Source of the DNA: Caldifarciminota bacterium
Lineage (GTDB): Bacteria > Hydrothermota > Hydrothermia > B15-G9 > WFZT01
Direction of reading: 5' to 3'
Assembly: GCA_026991055.1 (NCBI GenBank)
Contig: JALXCE010000373.1
Span: 1-9,529 of the forward strand
DNA length: 9,529 nucleotides
The position numbers were made by a program, and so were the translations under genes. This document shows, in pieces, positions 1 through 6,169 of the stretch. Numbering within the stretch: the stretch's first letter is position 1; each line of letters opens with the position of its first letter. The notes under the pieces were generated by a model that made no database searches, was not told the DNA's origin, and saw nothing but the letters and a program-made list of their open reading frames with translations.

Positions 1-3
1 TCT

Positions 4-121
<118 letters not shown>

Positions 122-126
122 TTTTT

Positions 127-2151
127 TTATTTCTTAACGCACCCTCCTTCCTTTAAAATCTCTATACAGGCATCTACAACCTCAGGATCGTATAATCTCC
201 CCCTGTTCTTCTTTATCTCCTCAATTGCAACTTCTATGCCCAGAGCAGGTCTGTATGGTCTGTGAGAGCTCATCGCCTCCACTACGTCTGCAACTGCAAG
301 AATCCTTGCCTCAAATAAAATTTCCCCATTTTTCAGTCCCCGAGGGTATCCTGAACCATCAAGCCTCTCATGATGCTGATAAACAATCTCGGCAACTGGC
401 CAGGGAAAATCTATATCTTTCAAAATTTTATAACCAATTTCAGGGTGCCTCTTTATCATCTCGTACTCCAATTCAGTAAGTTTGCCCGGCTTTGTGAGAA
501 TTTCCGAAGGAATGGCTATTTTCCCTATATCATGTGTCAAACCAGCATACTTAATAGCTTTGATCTTATCGTCATCAAGACCAAGGTGATGAGCAATTTC
601 AACTGCAATCTCTGCAACTTTTCTCTGGTGCCCTGCTGTGTAAGGGTCCCTTATTTCAACAAGGTCAGACATTGCAGAAATAATTTCATCGAACAGGATA
701 GAAAGTCTTTTTAGACTTTTCTCAAGCTCCTTTTCGTAATTCATCATCTGAGTGATGTCCCTCAGACTTACGAAATATCTCGCCTCGTCCCCTTCCATAA
801 ACTTTAAGGCTGTAACAAGATAGTGCCTTGAATCTCCATCATTCTCAATCTGGATTGGAAAATCGGTTATCTCGCTCTCCCTCTCGAGTCTTTTCAAGAC
901 AGGTTTAATAGATTCCCCGATAAATTCCGTTAGTTTCTTCCCTTTCTCGTTCCTTACCGAAAATACATCTCTTGCAGTTGAATTAACGTCAATGAGCTCT
1001 TTGTCTCCATTGAGAATAAAAAGCGCATCCTTGGATTTGTTGAAAATGGTCTTGTACCTTCTTTCAGTTTTTATGAGCTCTTTCTGAAGGTCCAGAATAG
1101 GGGTTATATCAAGGCCTGTGCTCAGTATAGTTGGGTTTTCTTTACCGAACTGGGATAGGGGTAATGTCAGAGAAAGCAGTATGGTGAATTTTAAGTCATC
1201 TCTGATGAAATCCACGAGGAAGGGATGGACAGGCTCTCCTCTTGCTACAGCATCAATTTTGCTCTTTGCTGAATCCTTTGATTCTGGAGTGAGAAAGGAC
1301 AGGAAATTCATCCCTATTAGCTCTTCTTGCTTCTTTTGCAAGATAGTCGCCATCATTTTACTGGCTTTAAGAATCCTGTAATTTTTATCGAGGATCAGGT
1401 TGATTGATGGTGAGTAGTTGAAGAAGAATTCATACTCTTCCTGAATCTTTTTGAGCTCGGAGATATTCCTTGATACATGAATGGAGCCGATTAATTTACC
1501 GTCTGGACCATAGAGTGGGGTGGTCGATACAATATTTTCTCCTCCAAGATTTTTCTCAAAAATCATCTCGGTATGAGGTTTTTTGTCCTTGAGAAGTTTT
1601 TTGTGGGGACAGTTTTCGGGAGGTTCTCCACTCTCATGGACAATCTCATAGCAGGTTTTCCCCAGAATGTCATTAATGTCCATGCCAAGCGCACGTGCCG
1701 TCGCGCTGTTTGCCTTTATGATTCTGAAGTTTTTATCGAGAATAAAGATGGGGTCTGGTAACGAGTCGAACAGGGTCTTATATTCTTTTAGCACCAGCTG
1801 AAACCTGTCAGTGTCAACTAAGATGACCGAAACAAGGTTGAGTGAATGGTGATGCCAGAGGAGAATGAAGACTTCTATTCCCTTTCGATCCCTTGTTTTT
1901 ACGTAAGAATATCCAATGAAATATCCATTTTTCCTGACTTCATCCCATATTCTGGTGAAAGTATCAGGAGGTTCCAGAATATCTTTGAGACTGAGCCTGT
2001 TTATGACATCTTTTCTTGGGTACCCAAGAAACTTCTCAGAATTCTTCTCCCAGGTTAAAAATATACCGTTTTCATCAAGGATTTCGACACAGGAATGCTG
2101 AAACTCCTCGGGCGGTATAATTTTTTTCAACCTCGATTTGAAAGAAGACAT
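127..2151 (-). CDS. Multi-PAS sensor with HD-GYP domain (probable cyclic-di-GMP phosphodiesterase)
   Basis: The 674-residue product probably hydrolyses cyclic di-GMP in response to a signal sensed by PAS domains. Four PAS-like modules lie near residues 20-115, 122-230, 240-355 and 365-470. A short helix then leads to HD-GYP at about 485-670. HD-GYP metal-site and signature residues are intact: H508, H540-D541 in THDIGKI, H569, H593-H594 in QHHERLDGSGYP (GYP 601-603) and D622. No membrane segment or receiver domain is seen, so the protein is probably cytoplasmic. PAS2 carries a C167-x4-H172-x8-C181-P-H183 pattern. The ATG at 2151 is chosen over an in-frame TTG at 2190 because a near-consensus promoter lies between them (-35 at 2182-2187, -10 at 2159-2164). 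The stop codon (127-129) lies in the T tract of the convergent 5S gene. The exact ligand is unknown. An RpfG-like c-di-GMP esterase is the usual role, though some HD-GYP proteins act on cGAMP. Confidence 0.93.
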   Translation of the reverse strand: MSSFKSRLKKIIPPEEFQHSCVEILDENGIFLTWEKNSEKFLGYPRKDVINRLSLKDILEPPDTFTRIWDEVRKNGYFIGYSYVKTRDRKGIEVFILLWHHHSLNLVSVILVDTDRFQLVLKEYKTLFDSLPDPIFILDKNFRIIKANSATARALGMDINDILGKTCYEIVHESGEPPENCPHKKLLKDKKPHTEMIFEKNLGGENIVSTTPLYGPDGKLIGSIHVSRNISELKKIQEEYEFFFNYSPSINLILDKNYRILKASKMMATILQKKQEELIGMNFLSFLTPESKDSAKSKIDAVARGEPVHPFLVDFIRDDLKFTILLSLTLPLSQFGKENPTILSTGLDITPILDLQKELIKTERRYKTIFNKSKDALFILNGDKELIDVNSTARDVFSVRNEKGKKLTEFIGESIKPVLKRLERESEITDFPIQIENDGDSRHYLVTALKFMEGDEARYFVSLRDITQMMNYEKELEKSLKRLSILFDEIISAMSDLVEIRDPYTAGHQRKVAEIAVEIAHHLGLDDDKIKAIKYAGLTHDIGKIAIPSEILTKPGKLTELEYEMIKRHPEIGYKILKDIDFPWPVAEIVYQHHERLDGSGYPRGLKNGEILFEARILAVADVVEAMSSHRPYRPALGIEVAIEEIKKNRGRLYDPEVVDACIEILKEGGCVKK

Positions 2152-2158
2152 TGACCTA

Positions 2159-2187
2159 TTTATAACTCTAATCTCGCAGCGTTTCAA
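2159..2187 (-). promoter_or_regulatory. Promoter of the HD-GYP gene, leaderless arrangement
   Basis: On the minus strand a -35 TTGAAA (2187-2182; five of six consensus bases) is separated by 17 bases from a -10 TATAAA (2164-2159). Seven bases later comes the ATG at 2151, so transcription would start at or next to the start codon. A weak AGG sits inside the gap but no real Shine-Dalgarno site fits. The spacing is seen directly; leaderless transcription is inferred. Confidence 0.62.
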
Positions 2188-2283
2188 CAAACCTGGCTCT
2201 TTTTAAGATTTCTTGCAGGTTTTCTGATAGTGTATTTGCGCGAAAATGTAATGGGGTTTCGAACTCATTCGGATAATTCTGGA

Positions 2284-2316
2284 TTTTGCACATTTATGAA
2301 GAATTTCTTTTGCACA
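2284..2316 (+). repeat. Two 9-bp direct repeats TTTTGCACA in the divergent intergenic region
   Basis: TTTTGCACA occurs at 2284-2292 and again at 2308-2316, with starts 24 bases apart, between the divergently transcribed HD-GYP and MmgE/PrpD genes. The spacing is a little over two helical turns. It could be a binding site for a regulator, but chance in AT-rich DNA cannot be excluded. The rest of 2188-2402 shows no RNA gene or small ORF that I can support. Confidence 0.25.
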
Positions 2317-2365
2317 AACTTCGTGGAAAAATTCCCACAATTTTTCAGACAGGCTCGTCTATCAG

Positions 2366-2394
2366 TAGAATATTTCCCAGTGTGGGTTTATCAT
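2366..2394 (+). promoter_or_regulatory. Possible promoter of the MmgE/PrpD gene
   Basis: A -10-like TATCAT (2389-2394; five of six consensus bases) lies eight bases before the ATG at 2403. A poor -35 match, TAGAAT (2366-2371; three of six), sits 17 bases upstream. No Shine-Dalgarno sequence precedes the ATG. The pattern mirrors the better promoters of the HD-GYP and hydrolase genes but is weaker. Confidence 0.35.
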
Positions 2395-2402
2395 CTTTTA
2401 TT

Positions 2403-3752
2403 ATGGGTGAGACTTTGGAACTTGCGAAGTTTCTGGCATCTATAAAGTTTGATGACTTAGATGAAAAAACTGTGACCTACACAAAGGAACTTTTTCTTGA
2501 CTGGCTTGGATCAGTTTTAGCTGGCTCAGAGAGTTTTCCCGTAAAGGTCCTTCTCGATGTGGCAACGGAAAATGGGAAGTCTGGTAAGGCTACTTCAATT
2601 CCAGGAAGAAAACTTTTTACTCCTTTGTGGGCAGGTTTTGTCAATGCAGCGTCTTCTCATGTAGCTGAAATGGATGATCTCCATCGCTCGTCTATACTTC
2701 ATCCTGCAGCTCCTGTGATATCTGCCGTTTTCTCATACGCTGAAGAGCTGGAAAAAGACGGTAGAGATGTGGTTACTGCAATTGTAACTGGATATGAGGC
2801 TGGCATCAGGGTAGGGGAGGCGCTGGGTACATCGCACTACCAGTATTTTCACACAACTGGTACAGCTGGCACCTTTGGTGCAGCCGCTGGTGTTTGCAAG
2901 CTTCTGGGTTGTGATGTAGAAAAGATGATTGATGCACTTGGAAATGCCGGGACTCAGGCTGCTGGAGTATGGGAATTTTTAAAACACGGTGCACACTCGA
3001 AGCAATTACATACGGCAAAGGCGGCCTTTAACGGAGCACTTTCCGCAGTACTCGCTTCTGAGGGTTTTAAGGGGGCAAAAACCATCCTCGAAGGTGAGAA
3101 GGGGTTTATAAAAGCCACATCTCGTGAACCTCACATGGAGAAGCTTCTTGATGGGATTGGAGATGGTTTCAAGCTCAGCGAAACCTCTATCAAATATTTT
3201 GCTTCATGCAGGCATACACATCCAGCTCTTGATGCCGTTTATAGAATTCTTGATAAACTGGACCCATCCAGGATCAAAGAGATCGCTGTTTACACTTACA
3301 AGAATTCTTATGACCTTGTGGATAATCCAGAGCCAGTAAATCCATATCAGGCAAAATTTTCTCTGCAATTCACTATCGCCCTTTTGCTTACCAGAAAAAG
3401 AATAACGCCAGATATGTTTAATCAGACTAATCTCAACGACCCCACTATCAGGGCGCTTATGAAAAAAATCAAGGTCTATCATGCACCTGAATATACCCGC
3501 GTTTACCCGGAAAAATGGGCTTCGAGGGTGGAAGTAATTTTGTGTGACGGTGAGAACATTGTGAGCGAATCCTTTTATCCCAAGGGTGATCCCGAAAATC
3601 CTTTGACAGAAGAGGAATTGATTGAGAAGTTTAAAACTCTTACCAGCGGATTTATTGGGGAAGATTTAATGAACAAACTTGTCGAATTTTCACTCAATCT
3701 CGATAAAGTGAAGAATATGAAGGATTTCAAGACAATTCTGGGCCTCAGTTAG
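2403..3752 (+). CDS. MmgE/PrpD family protein (2-methylcitrate dehydratase / cis-aconitate decarboxylase-like)
   Basis: This 449-residue protein has the full length typical of the MmgE/PrpD family, which includes 2-methylcitrate dehydratase (PrpD) and cis-aconitate decarboxylase (IRG1/CAD). These enzymes eliminate water or CO2 from small tricarboxylates. Family motifs appear in order: the Asp-Asp-x-His block MDDLH (residues 90-94) followed by HPAAPV, FHTTGTAGTFGAA (H150), the lysine motif KQLHTAKAA (K200), CRHTHPALDA (H271, H273) and PYQAKFSLQF (Y315). These match in position the D93, H159, K207, H277 and Y318 described for the IRG1 active site, so the site looks complete. The N-terminus LELAKFLASIKFDDL is the usual family start, which is why ATG 2403 is chosen over an in-frame TTG at 2286 that would add 39 atypical residues. 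No prpB or prpC-like gene is adjacent, so a methylcitrate-cycle role is not supported by context and the substrate remains open. Confidence 0.92.
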   Translation: MGETLELAKFLASIKFDDLDEKTVTYTKELFLDWLGSVLAGSESFPVKVLLDVATENGKSGKATSIPGRKLFTPLWAGFVNAASSHVAEMDDLHRSSILHPAAPVISAVFSYAEELEKDGRDVVTAIVTGYEAGIRVGEALGTSHYQYFHTTGTAGTFGAAAGVCKLLGCDVEKMIDALGNAGTQAAGVWEFLKHGAHSKQLHTAKAAFNGALSAVLASEGFKGAKTILEGEKGFIKATSREPHMEKLLDGIGDGFKLSETSIKYFASCRHTHPALDAVYRILDKLDPSRIKEIAVYTYKNSYDLVDNPEPVNPYQAKFSLQFTIALLLTRKRITPDMFNQTNLNDPTIRALMKKIKVYHAPEYTRVYPEKWASRVEVILCDGENIVSESFYPKGDPENPLTEEELIEKFKTLTSGFIGEDLMNKLVEFSLNLDKVKNMKDFKTILGLS

Positions 3753-3777
3753 TATCCGATTCAGACTAAAATTCCCC

Positions 3778-4109
3778 TGCGTCAAGTTAAGCTCATGATG
3801 TGAGTGAAGAGGCAATCTTGAGACGTAGAACTTGGAAACTCGCATCCTTGCATGAGGTACGTAAGGGATAATTAGTACCAGGCCTTCTAATCTATCCCCA
3901 TTCTCCCCTAACCCCTCCTTCCCGGAGGGTAGGAGGGGGGATTTTCTTAGCTTCCCGACAAAGGTTTCGTCTCTGCTTGTTTAAGCGAGAACGAAGCCCC
4001 CTCCCTTCCCTTGAGGAAGGGAGGGTTGGGGTGGAATGGTGTTTTGGATTTAGCGTGACTATAATAGTTTTGGCTGATTCTCAAGCGGTATTAGCCTTAA
4101 CTTGATGCA
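3778..4109. mobile_element. MITE-like non-autonomous element with imperfect terminal inverted repeats
   Basis: The left end TGCGTCAAGTTAAGCTCAT (3778-3796) is repeated inverted at the right end, where the reverse complement of 4090-4109 reads TGCATCAAGTTAAGGCTAAT. They share TCAAGTTAAG exactly and differ by two substitutions and one inserted base. The roughly 330 bases between hold no coding frame but contain a second nested inverted repeat (3898-4041). This size and architecture fit a miniature inverted-repeat transposable element. No target-site duplication is obvious: CC-CTGC on the left and ATGCATATG on the right give no clear direct repeat. A bidirectional terminator or regulatory RNA is an alternative reading. 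Confidence 0.5.
3897..4041. repeat. Paired GC-rich hairpin repeats in inverted orientation
   Basis: Two related hairpin units face each other. Unit A folds CCCCTCCT (3912-3919) with AGGAGGGG (3931-3938), with a further CCC/GGG inside. Unit B folds CCCTCCCTTCC (3999-4009) with GGAAGGGAGGG (4015-4025), a perfect 11-bp stem with a five-base loop. The outer flanks CCATTC (3899-3904) and GAATGG (4034-4039) are also inverted. The inner flanks pair as TTCGTCTCTGCTT (3966-3978) with AAGCGAGAACGAA (3983-3995), with bulges. The whole 145-bp unit could fold into one long cruciform or RNA hairpin. Confidence 0.8.
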
Positions 4110-4254
4110 TATGGGAGGAATAGGAGGAAGGTAACATTCTTGAAAAACACAATGGTCACAGTTAGAGATGAAAAAAAGAGCTCTCCATGATTCTTGATCC
4201 AACGCGTAGATGAAGGAAGATGTGATTTTATTCTGAGTGCAAGGAGTCTATATT

Positions 4255-4992
4255 TTATCCGAGAAATTCATCTATGTGGGGGATAAGGCTTTCGGCTCTG
4301 TTATGGAATACGTGATTTTCTCCCTTGACAACGACGAATTTCCGGCCTTCCGGACGTTGCTGATAAAACTCGCGAGCTGCATCTATACTCACTGTATCAT
4401 CTTTATCACCAATGATAATGAGCACCGGTATATCAATTACTTTGCCGAGTTCGAGCAAATTGTACCTCTCCCGGTCTTCAAAATAATCCTTGTTCAATTT
4501 CCATTTCCTGCCTTTGATATCCTCAAATTCCACGTATCCTTTTTCTCTAATGCTTGCCCATGCGATCTCGAGAAACCTATCTGTTTTAGGTTTTATGGCA
4601 GGAGCAATAAGGATCATTTTGTCAAAGTTTTTGTATTTTGAGTAGGCAATGATCGAGACTGCACCTCCCATGCTGAAGCCAATGACCGCTGAAGGGCCAT
4701 TATGAATGCCTCTAAGAAAATTGATGGCGGAATTGAGGTCATCCGCGAACTGAGTCCATGTACCTTCTTCAAATTTCCCTTCGCTCTCACCATTGCCTGA
4801 GAAGTCAAACCTGAGAACCGTGAAGTTTTTTGATTCAAGGTGGGATGCGAGCTCCGGGATGAAATTGGCATCTTTATGACCTGTGAATCCGTGGGCAATT
4901 ATGACCCCCATCTTTCGAGGATTTTCGGGTTTATGCAAAATTCCGACGAGCTCCAGACCTTTTGAATTTTTAAAACCCACTTTCTGAATCAT
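4255..4992 (-). CDS. Alpha/beta hydrolase (serine hydrolase, Hydrolase_4 / dienelactone hydrolase-like)
   Basis: This 245-residue protein is a compact single-domain alpha/beta hydrolase that probably cleaves an ester or related acyl substrate in the cytoplasm. It has no signal peptide. The oxyanion-hole motif HGFTGHKD is at residues 34-41. The nucleophile elbow GFSMGG places the catalytic serine at S107. The acid is D198 in GDKDDTV and the histidine is H227 in GENHVF, so the triad is complete. The RFDFSGNGES stretch (61-70) is typical of the S33/Hydrolase_4 group (cinnamoyl esterase, acylglycerol lipase-like). A short cap region follows strand 6 (about 133-180). The ATG at 4992 is preceded by a -10 box at the leaderless distance. 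The gene is alone: it is convergent with the MmgE/PrpD gene and separated from the upstream operon by a repeat-bearing spacer. The natural substrate cannot be predicted. Confidence 0.93.
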   Translation of the reverse strand: MIQKVGFKNSKGLELVGILHKPENPRKMGVIIAHGFTGHKDANFIPELASHLESKNFTVLRFDFSGNGESEGKFEEGTWTQFADDLNSAINFLRGIHNGPSAVIGFSMGGAVSIIAYSKYKNFDKMILIAPAIKPKTDRFLEIAWASIREKGYVEFEDIKGRKWKLNKDYFEDRERYNLLELGKVIDIPVLIIIGDKDDTVSIDAAREFYQQRPEGRKFVVVKGENHVFHNRAESLIPHIDEFLG

Positions 4993-4998
4993 AGAGAT

Positions 4999-5027
4999 AT
5001 TTTAAAGCTGGAAGTTTGATCTGCTAA
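4999..5027 (-). promoter_or_regulatory. Promoter of the alpha/beta hydrolase gene, leaderless arrangement
   Basis: On the minus strand TTAGCA (5027-5022; four of six -35 bases) is followed after 17 bases by TAAAAT (5004-4999; five of six -10 bases). Six bases later is the ATG at 4992, which places the predicted transcription start at the A of the start codon. No Shine-Dalgarno site precedes the ATG, in agreement with a leaderless mRNA. Confidence 0.55.
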
Positions 5028-5104
5028 TATCGGAGACTTACTGATAACTATTTCTCCGCTGTTTTCTCCATCGATGAGTTCTAATATTGATGGTAATAAC
5101 TTTT

Positions 5105-5146
5105 CCCATTCCACCCCGGCCCTCCCTTCCCAATGGGAAGGGAAAG
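5105..5146 (+). repeat. Third copy of the GC-rich hairpin repeat
   Basis: CCATTCCACCCC (5107-5118) and CCCTCCCTTCC (5120-5130) match exactly the reverse complement of unit B of the 3897-4041 repeat, with two bases differing between the blocks. The 3' half folds CCCTTCCC (5124-5131) on GGGAAGGG (5135-5142) with a three-base loop. It has the same orientation as unit A, so the hydrolase gene is bracketed by copies. The short minus-strand frame through this spot reads PSHWEGRAGVEW, which is simply translated repeat. Confidence 0.78.
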
Positions 5147-5245
5147 TGAAAAAATCGTTTATTTCTTGAAAAGGCACCTTCTCCCAGCCGCGTGCACTCT
5201 GTGTGTAATGAAGACCGGGGGAATTTTCGAACAAGCTCACAAGTG

Positions 5246-5274
5246 ATAAAACCTTTGAGAGGCCTCTCAGGTTA
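5246..5274 (-). terminator. Probable intrinsic terminator of the PglZ/DUF4175/deacetylase operon
   Basis: Starting within the deacetylase stop codon, the minus strand reads AACCTGAGA, a GGCC loop, TCTCA, two bulged A and GGTT, followed by a short T run (5251-5248). The core TGAGAGGCCTCTCA (5256-5269) is a perfect 14-base palindrome. The T run is only four bases and partly inside the stem, so the terminator may be weak. The palindrome could instead be a protein-binding site. Confidence 0.5.
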
Positions 5275-6168
5275 ATGCTTTTTCATCAATTCATACGCGA
5301 CGAGGGCGGTGTTGACGTGGATTTTTACTGTATCCTGTAGGTTGGGGGCGTATCCTCCACCAAGGGTTATCGCAACAGGAATGCCCCTTTTGTGAGCTTC
5401 GCCGAGGACTATCTCATCCCTTTCTTTCAATCCTTCAATGGAAAGCATCAGGTCGCCAAGGATATCCTTTTTGTACGGGTCAGCTCCAGCCTGGTAAATC
5501 ACAAATTCTGGCTTAAAATCGTCATAGATTTTTGGAACTGCTTCACGGAGTTTCCTTAAATACTCTTCATCCCCGGTCAGGGCCGGAAGGCCTATATCCC
5601 AATCGCTTTTCTCTTTGGGCCAGGGATATATTGGGTCCTCGTGGATGGAAAATGTAAAAACGTCCGGATCGTTTCTAAAAATGTGTGCAGTGCCATTGCC
5701 CTGATGTAGATCACAGTCAATTACCGCCGCCCTTTTGATTTTTCCCTCAAGTTTCAATTTCTTTATGGCAAATGCAATGTCGTTGACATAGCAAAATCCT
5801 TCAGCGTGGTCTTCATAAGCATGATGGAAACCTCCGCCGATGTGGTACCCAAATCCATCCTCGAGTGCCACGTAGGACGCTTGAAGTGTTCCTCCAGCCA
5901 TAAGGATAAATCCTTCTACGATCGATTTATTTAAAGGCATTTCACTCCTCAAAGTCCTGAAAGTGCGTCTCAAATTTACAAAATCGTCGATGTATTCCCT
6001 CTCGTGGACTATTTCGAGGTCTTGAGGTGAAATCTCAATGGGTGGCAACACTTCGTCAACTACCCCTAATTTCTCAAGCTCTTCTAAAATTAATTTGTAC
6101 TTGGTGTTGGGAAACACATGCCCCTCTAAATCCATGGTGACGTATTTTTCTGAATATACGACCCTCAT
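5272..6168 (-). CDS. Class IV (HDAC11-like) histone deacetylase family protein
   Basis: This 298-residue protein is a zinc-dependent deacylase of the arginase/deacetylase fold. Its short length and the blocks GFCYVNDIA, FSIHEDPIYPWPK and SDWDIGLPALTGDEEYL point to the class IV (HDAC11-like) group rather than to the longer AcuC type. All catalytic residues are visible: the tandem histidines H115-H116 in GGGFHHA, charge-relay D151, zinc ligands D153 and H155 in DCDLHQGNG and D230 in QAGADP, and Y273 in TLGGGYA. The expected reaction is removal of acetyl or longer acyl groups from lysine, polyamine or small-molecule amides in the cytoplasm. ATG 6168 begins one base after the stop of the DUF4175-like gene and has a GGAGG (about seven bases upstream), so translation is coupled. 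The substrate is unknown. Human HDAC11 prefers long fatty-acyl groups, which is a useful hypothesis only. Confidence 0.93.
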   Translation of the reverse strand: MRVVYSEKYVTMDLEGHVFPNTKYKLILEELEKLGVVDEVLPPIEISPQDLEIVHEREYIDDFVNLRRTFRTLRSEMPLNKSIVEGFILMAGGTLQASYVALEDGFGYHIGGGFHHAYEDHAEGFCYVNDIAFAIKKLKLEGKIKRAAVIDCDLHQGNGTAHIFRNDPDVFTFSIHEDPIYPWPKEKSDWDIGLPALTGDEEYLRKLREAVPKIYDDFKPEFVIYQAGADPYKKDILGDLMLSIEGLKERDEIVLGEAHKRGIPVAITLGGGYAPNLQDTVKIHVNTALVAYELMKKH

Positions 6169-6169
6169 C

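Larger units (their letters stand above)
3753..4254. other. Long non-coding block between the MmgE/PrpD gene and the alpha/beta hydrolase gene
   Basis: These 502 bases separate the convergent ends of two genes. I see no convincing ORF in any frame. Most of the block (3778-4109) is a nested inverted-repeat element. The remainder, 4110-4254, has purine-rich AGGAGG-like stretches around 4113-4130, a 12-codon ATG frame at about 4151 and a run of A at 4170-4177, none of which makes a supported gene. No clear intrinsic terminator for either flanking gene is visible, apart from the hairpins of the repeat element, which could serve the MmgE/PrpD transcript. Confidence 0.7.

Noticed and set aside
2286..2402. 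A 39-residue N-terminal extension of the MmgE/PrpD protein from a TTG.
   Set aside because: Family members start at the equivalent of the ATG at 2403, and the extension has no conserved features and crosses the promoter region.
3778..4109. A CRISPR array or a riboswitch in the non-coding block.
   Set aside because: There are no regularly spaced direct repeats, and the repeats are inverted. No riboswitch consensus could be recognised, and the block lies downstream of both neighbouring genes, not in a 5' leader.
4151..4189. A tiny frame (MVTVRDEKKSSP) preceded by AGGAGGAAGG in the non-coding block.
   Set aside because: Only 12 codons, and the Shine-Dalgarno-like sequence is too far upstream of the ATG. 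No family can be recognised; it is probably chance or a gene remnant.
4168..4200. Possible minus-strand terminator of the hydrolase gene (AGAGCTCT followed by seven T).
   Set aside because: The palindrome has no room for a loop and no longer stem can be formed around it, so it does not make a credible hairpin terminator.
4989..5240. An 83-codon minus-strand frame (GTG start) that overlaps the hydrolase start by four bases.
   Set aside because: It runs through the hairpin repeat (translated as PSHWEGRAGVEW) and across the hydrolase promoter, has no Shine-Dalgarno site and no recognisable domain. The ATGA overlap is most likely coincidence. It is kept here only because the overlap is of the type seen in real operons.
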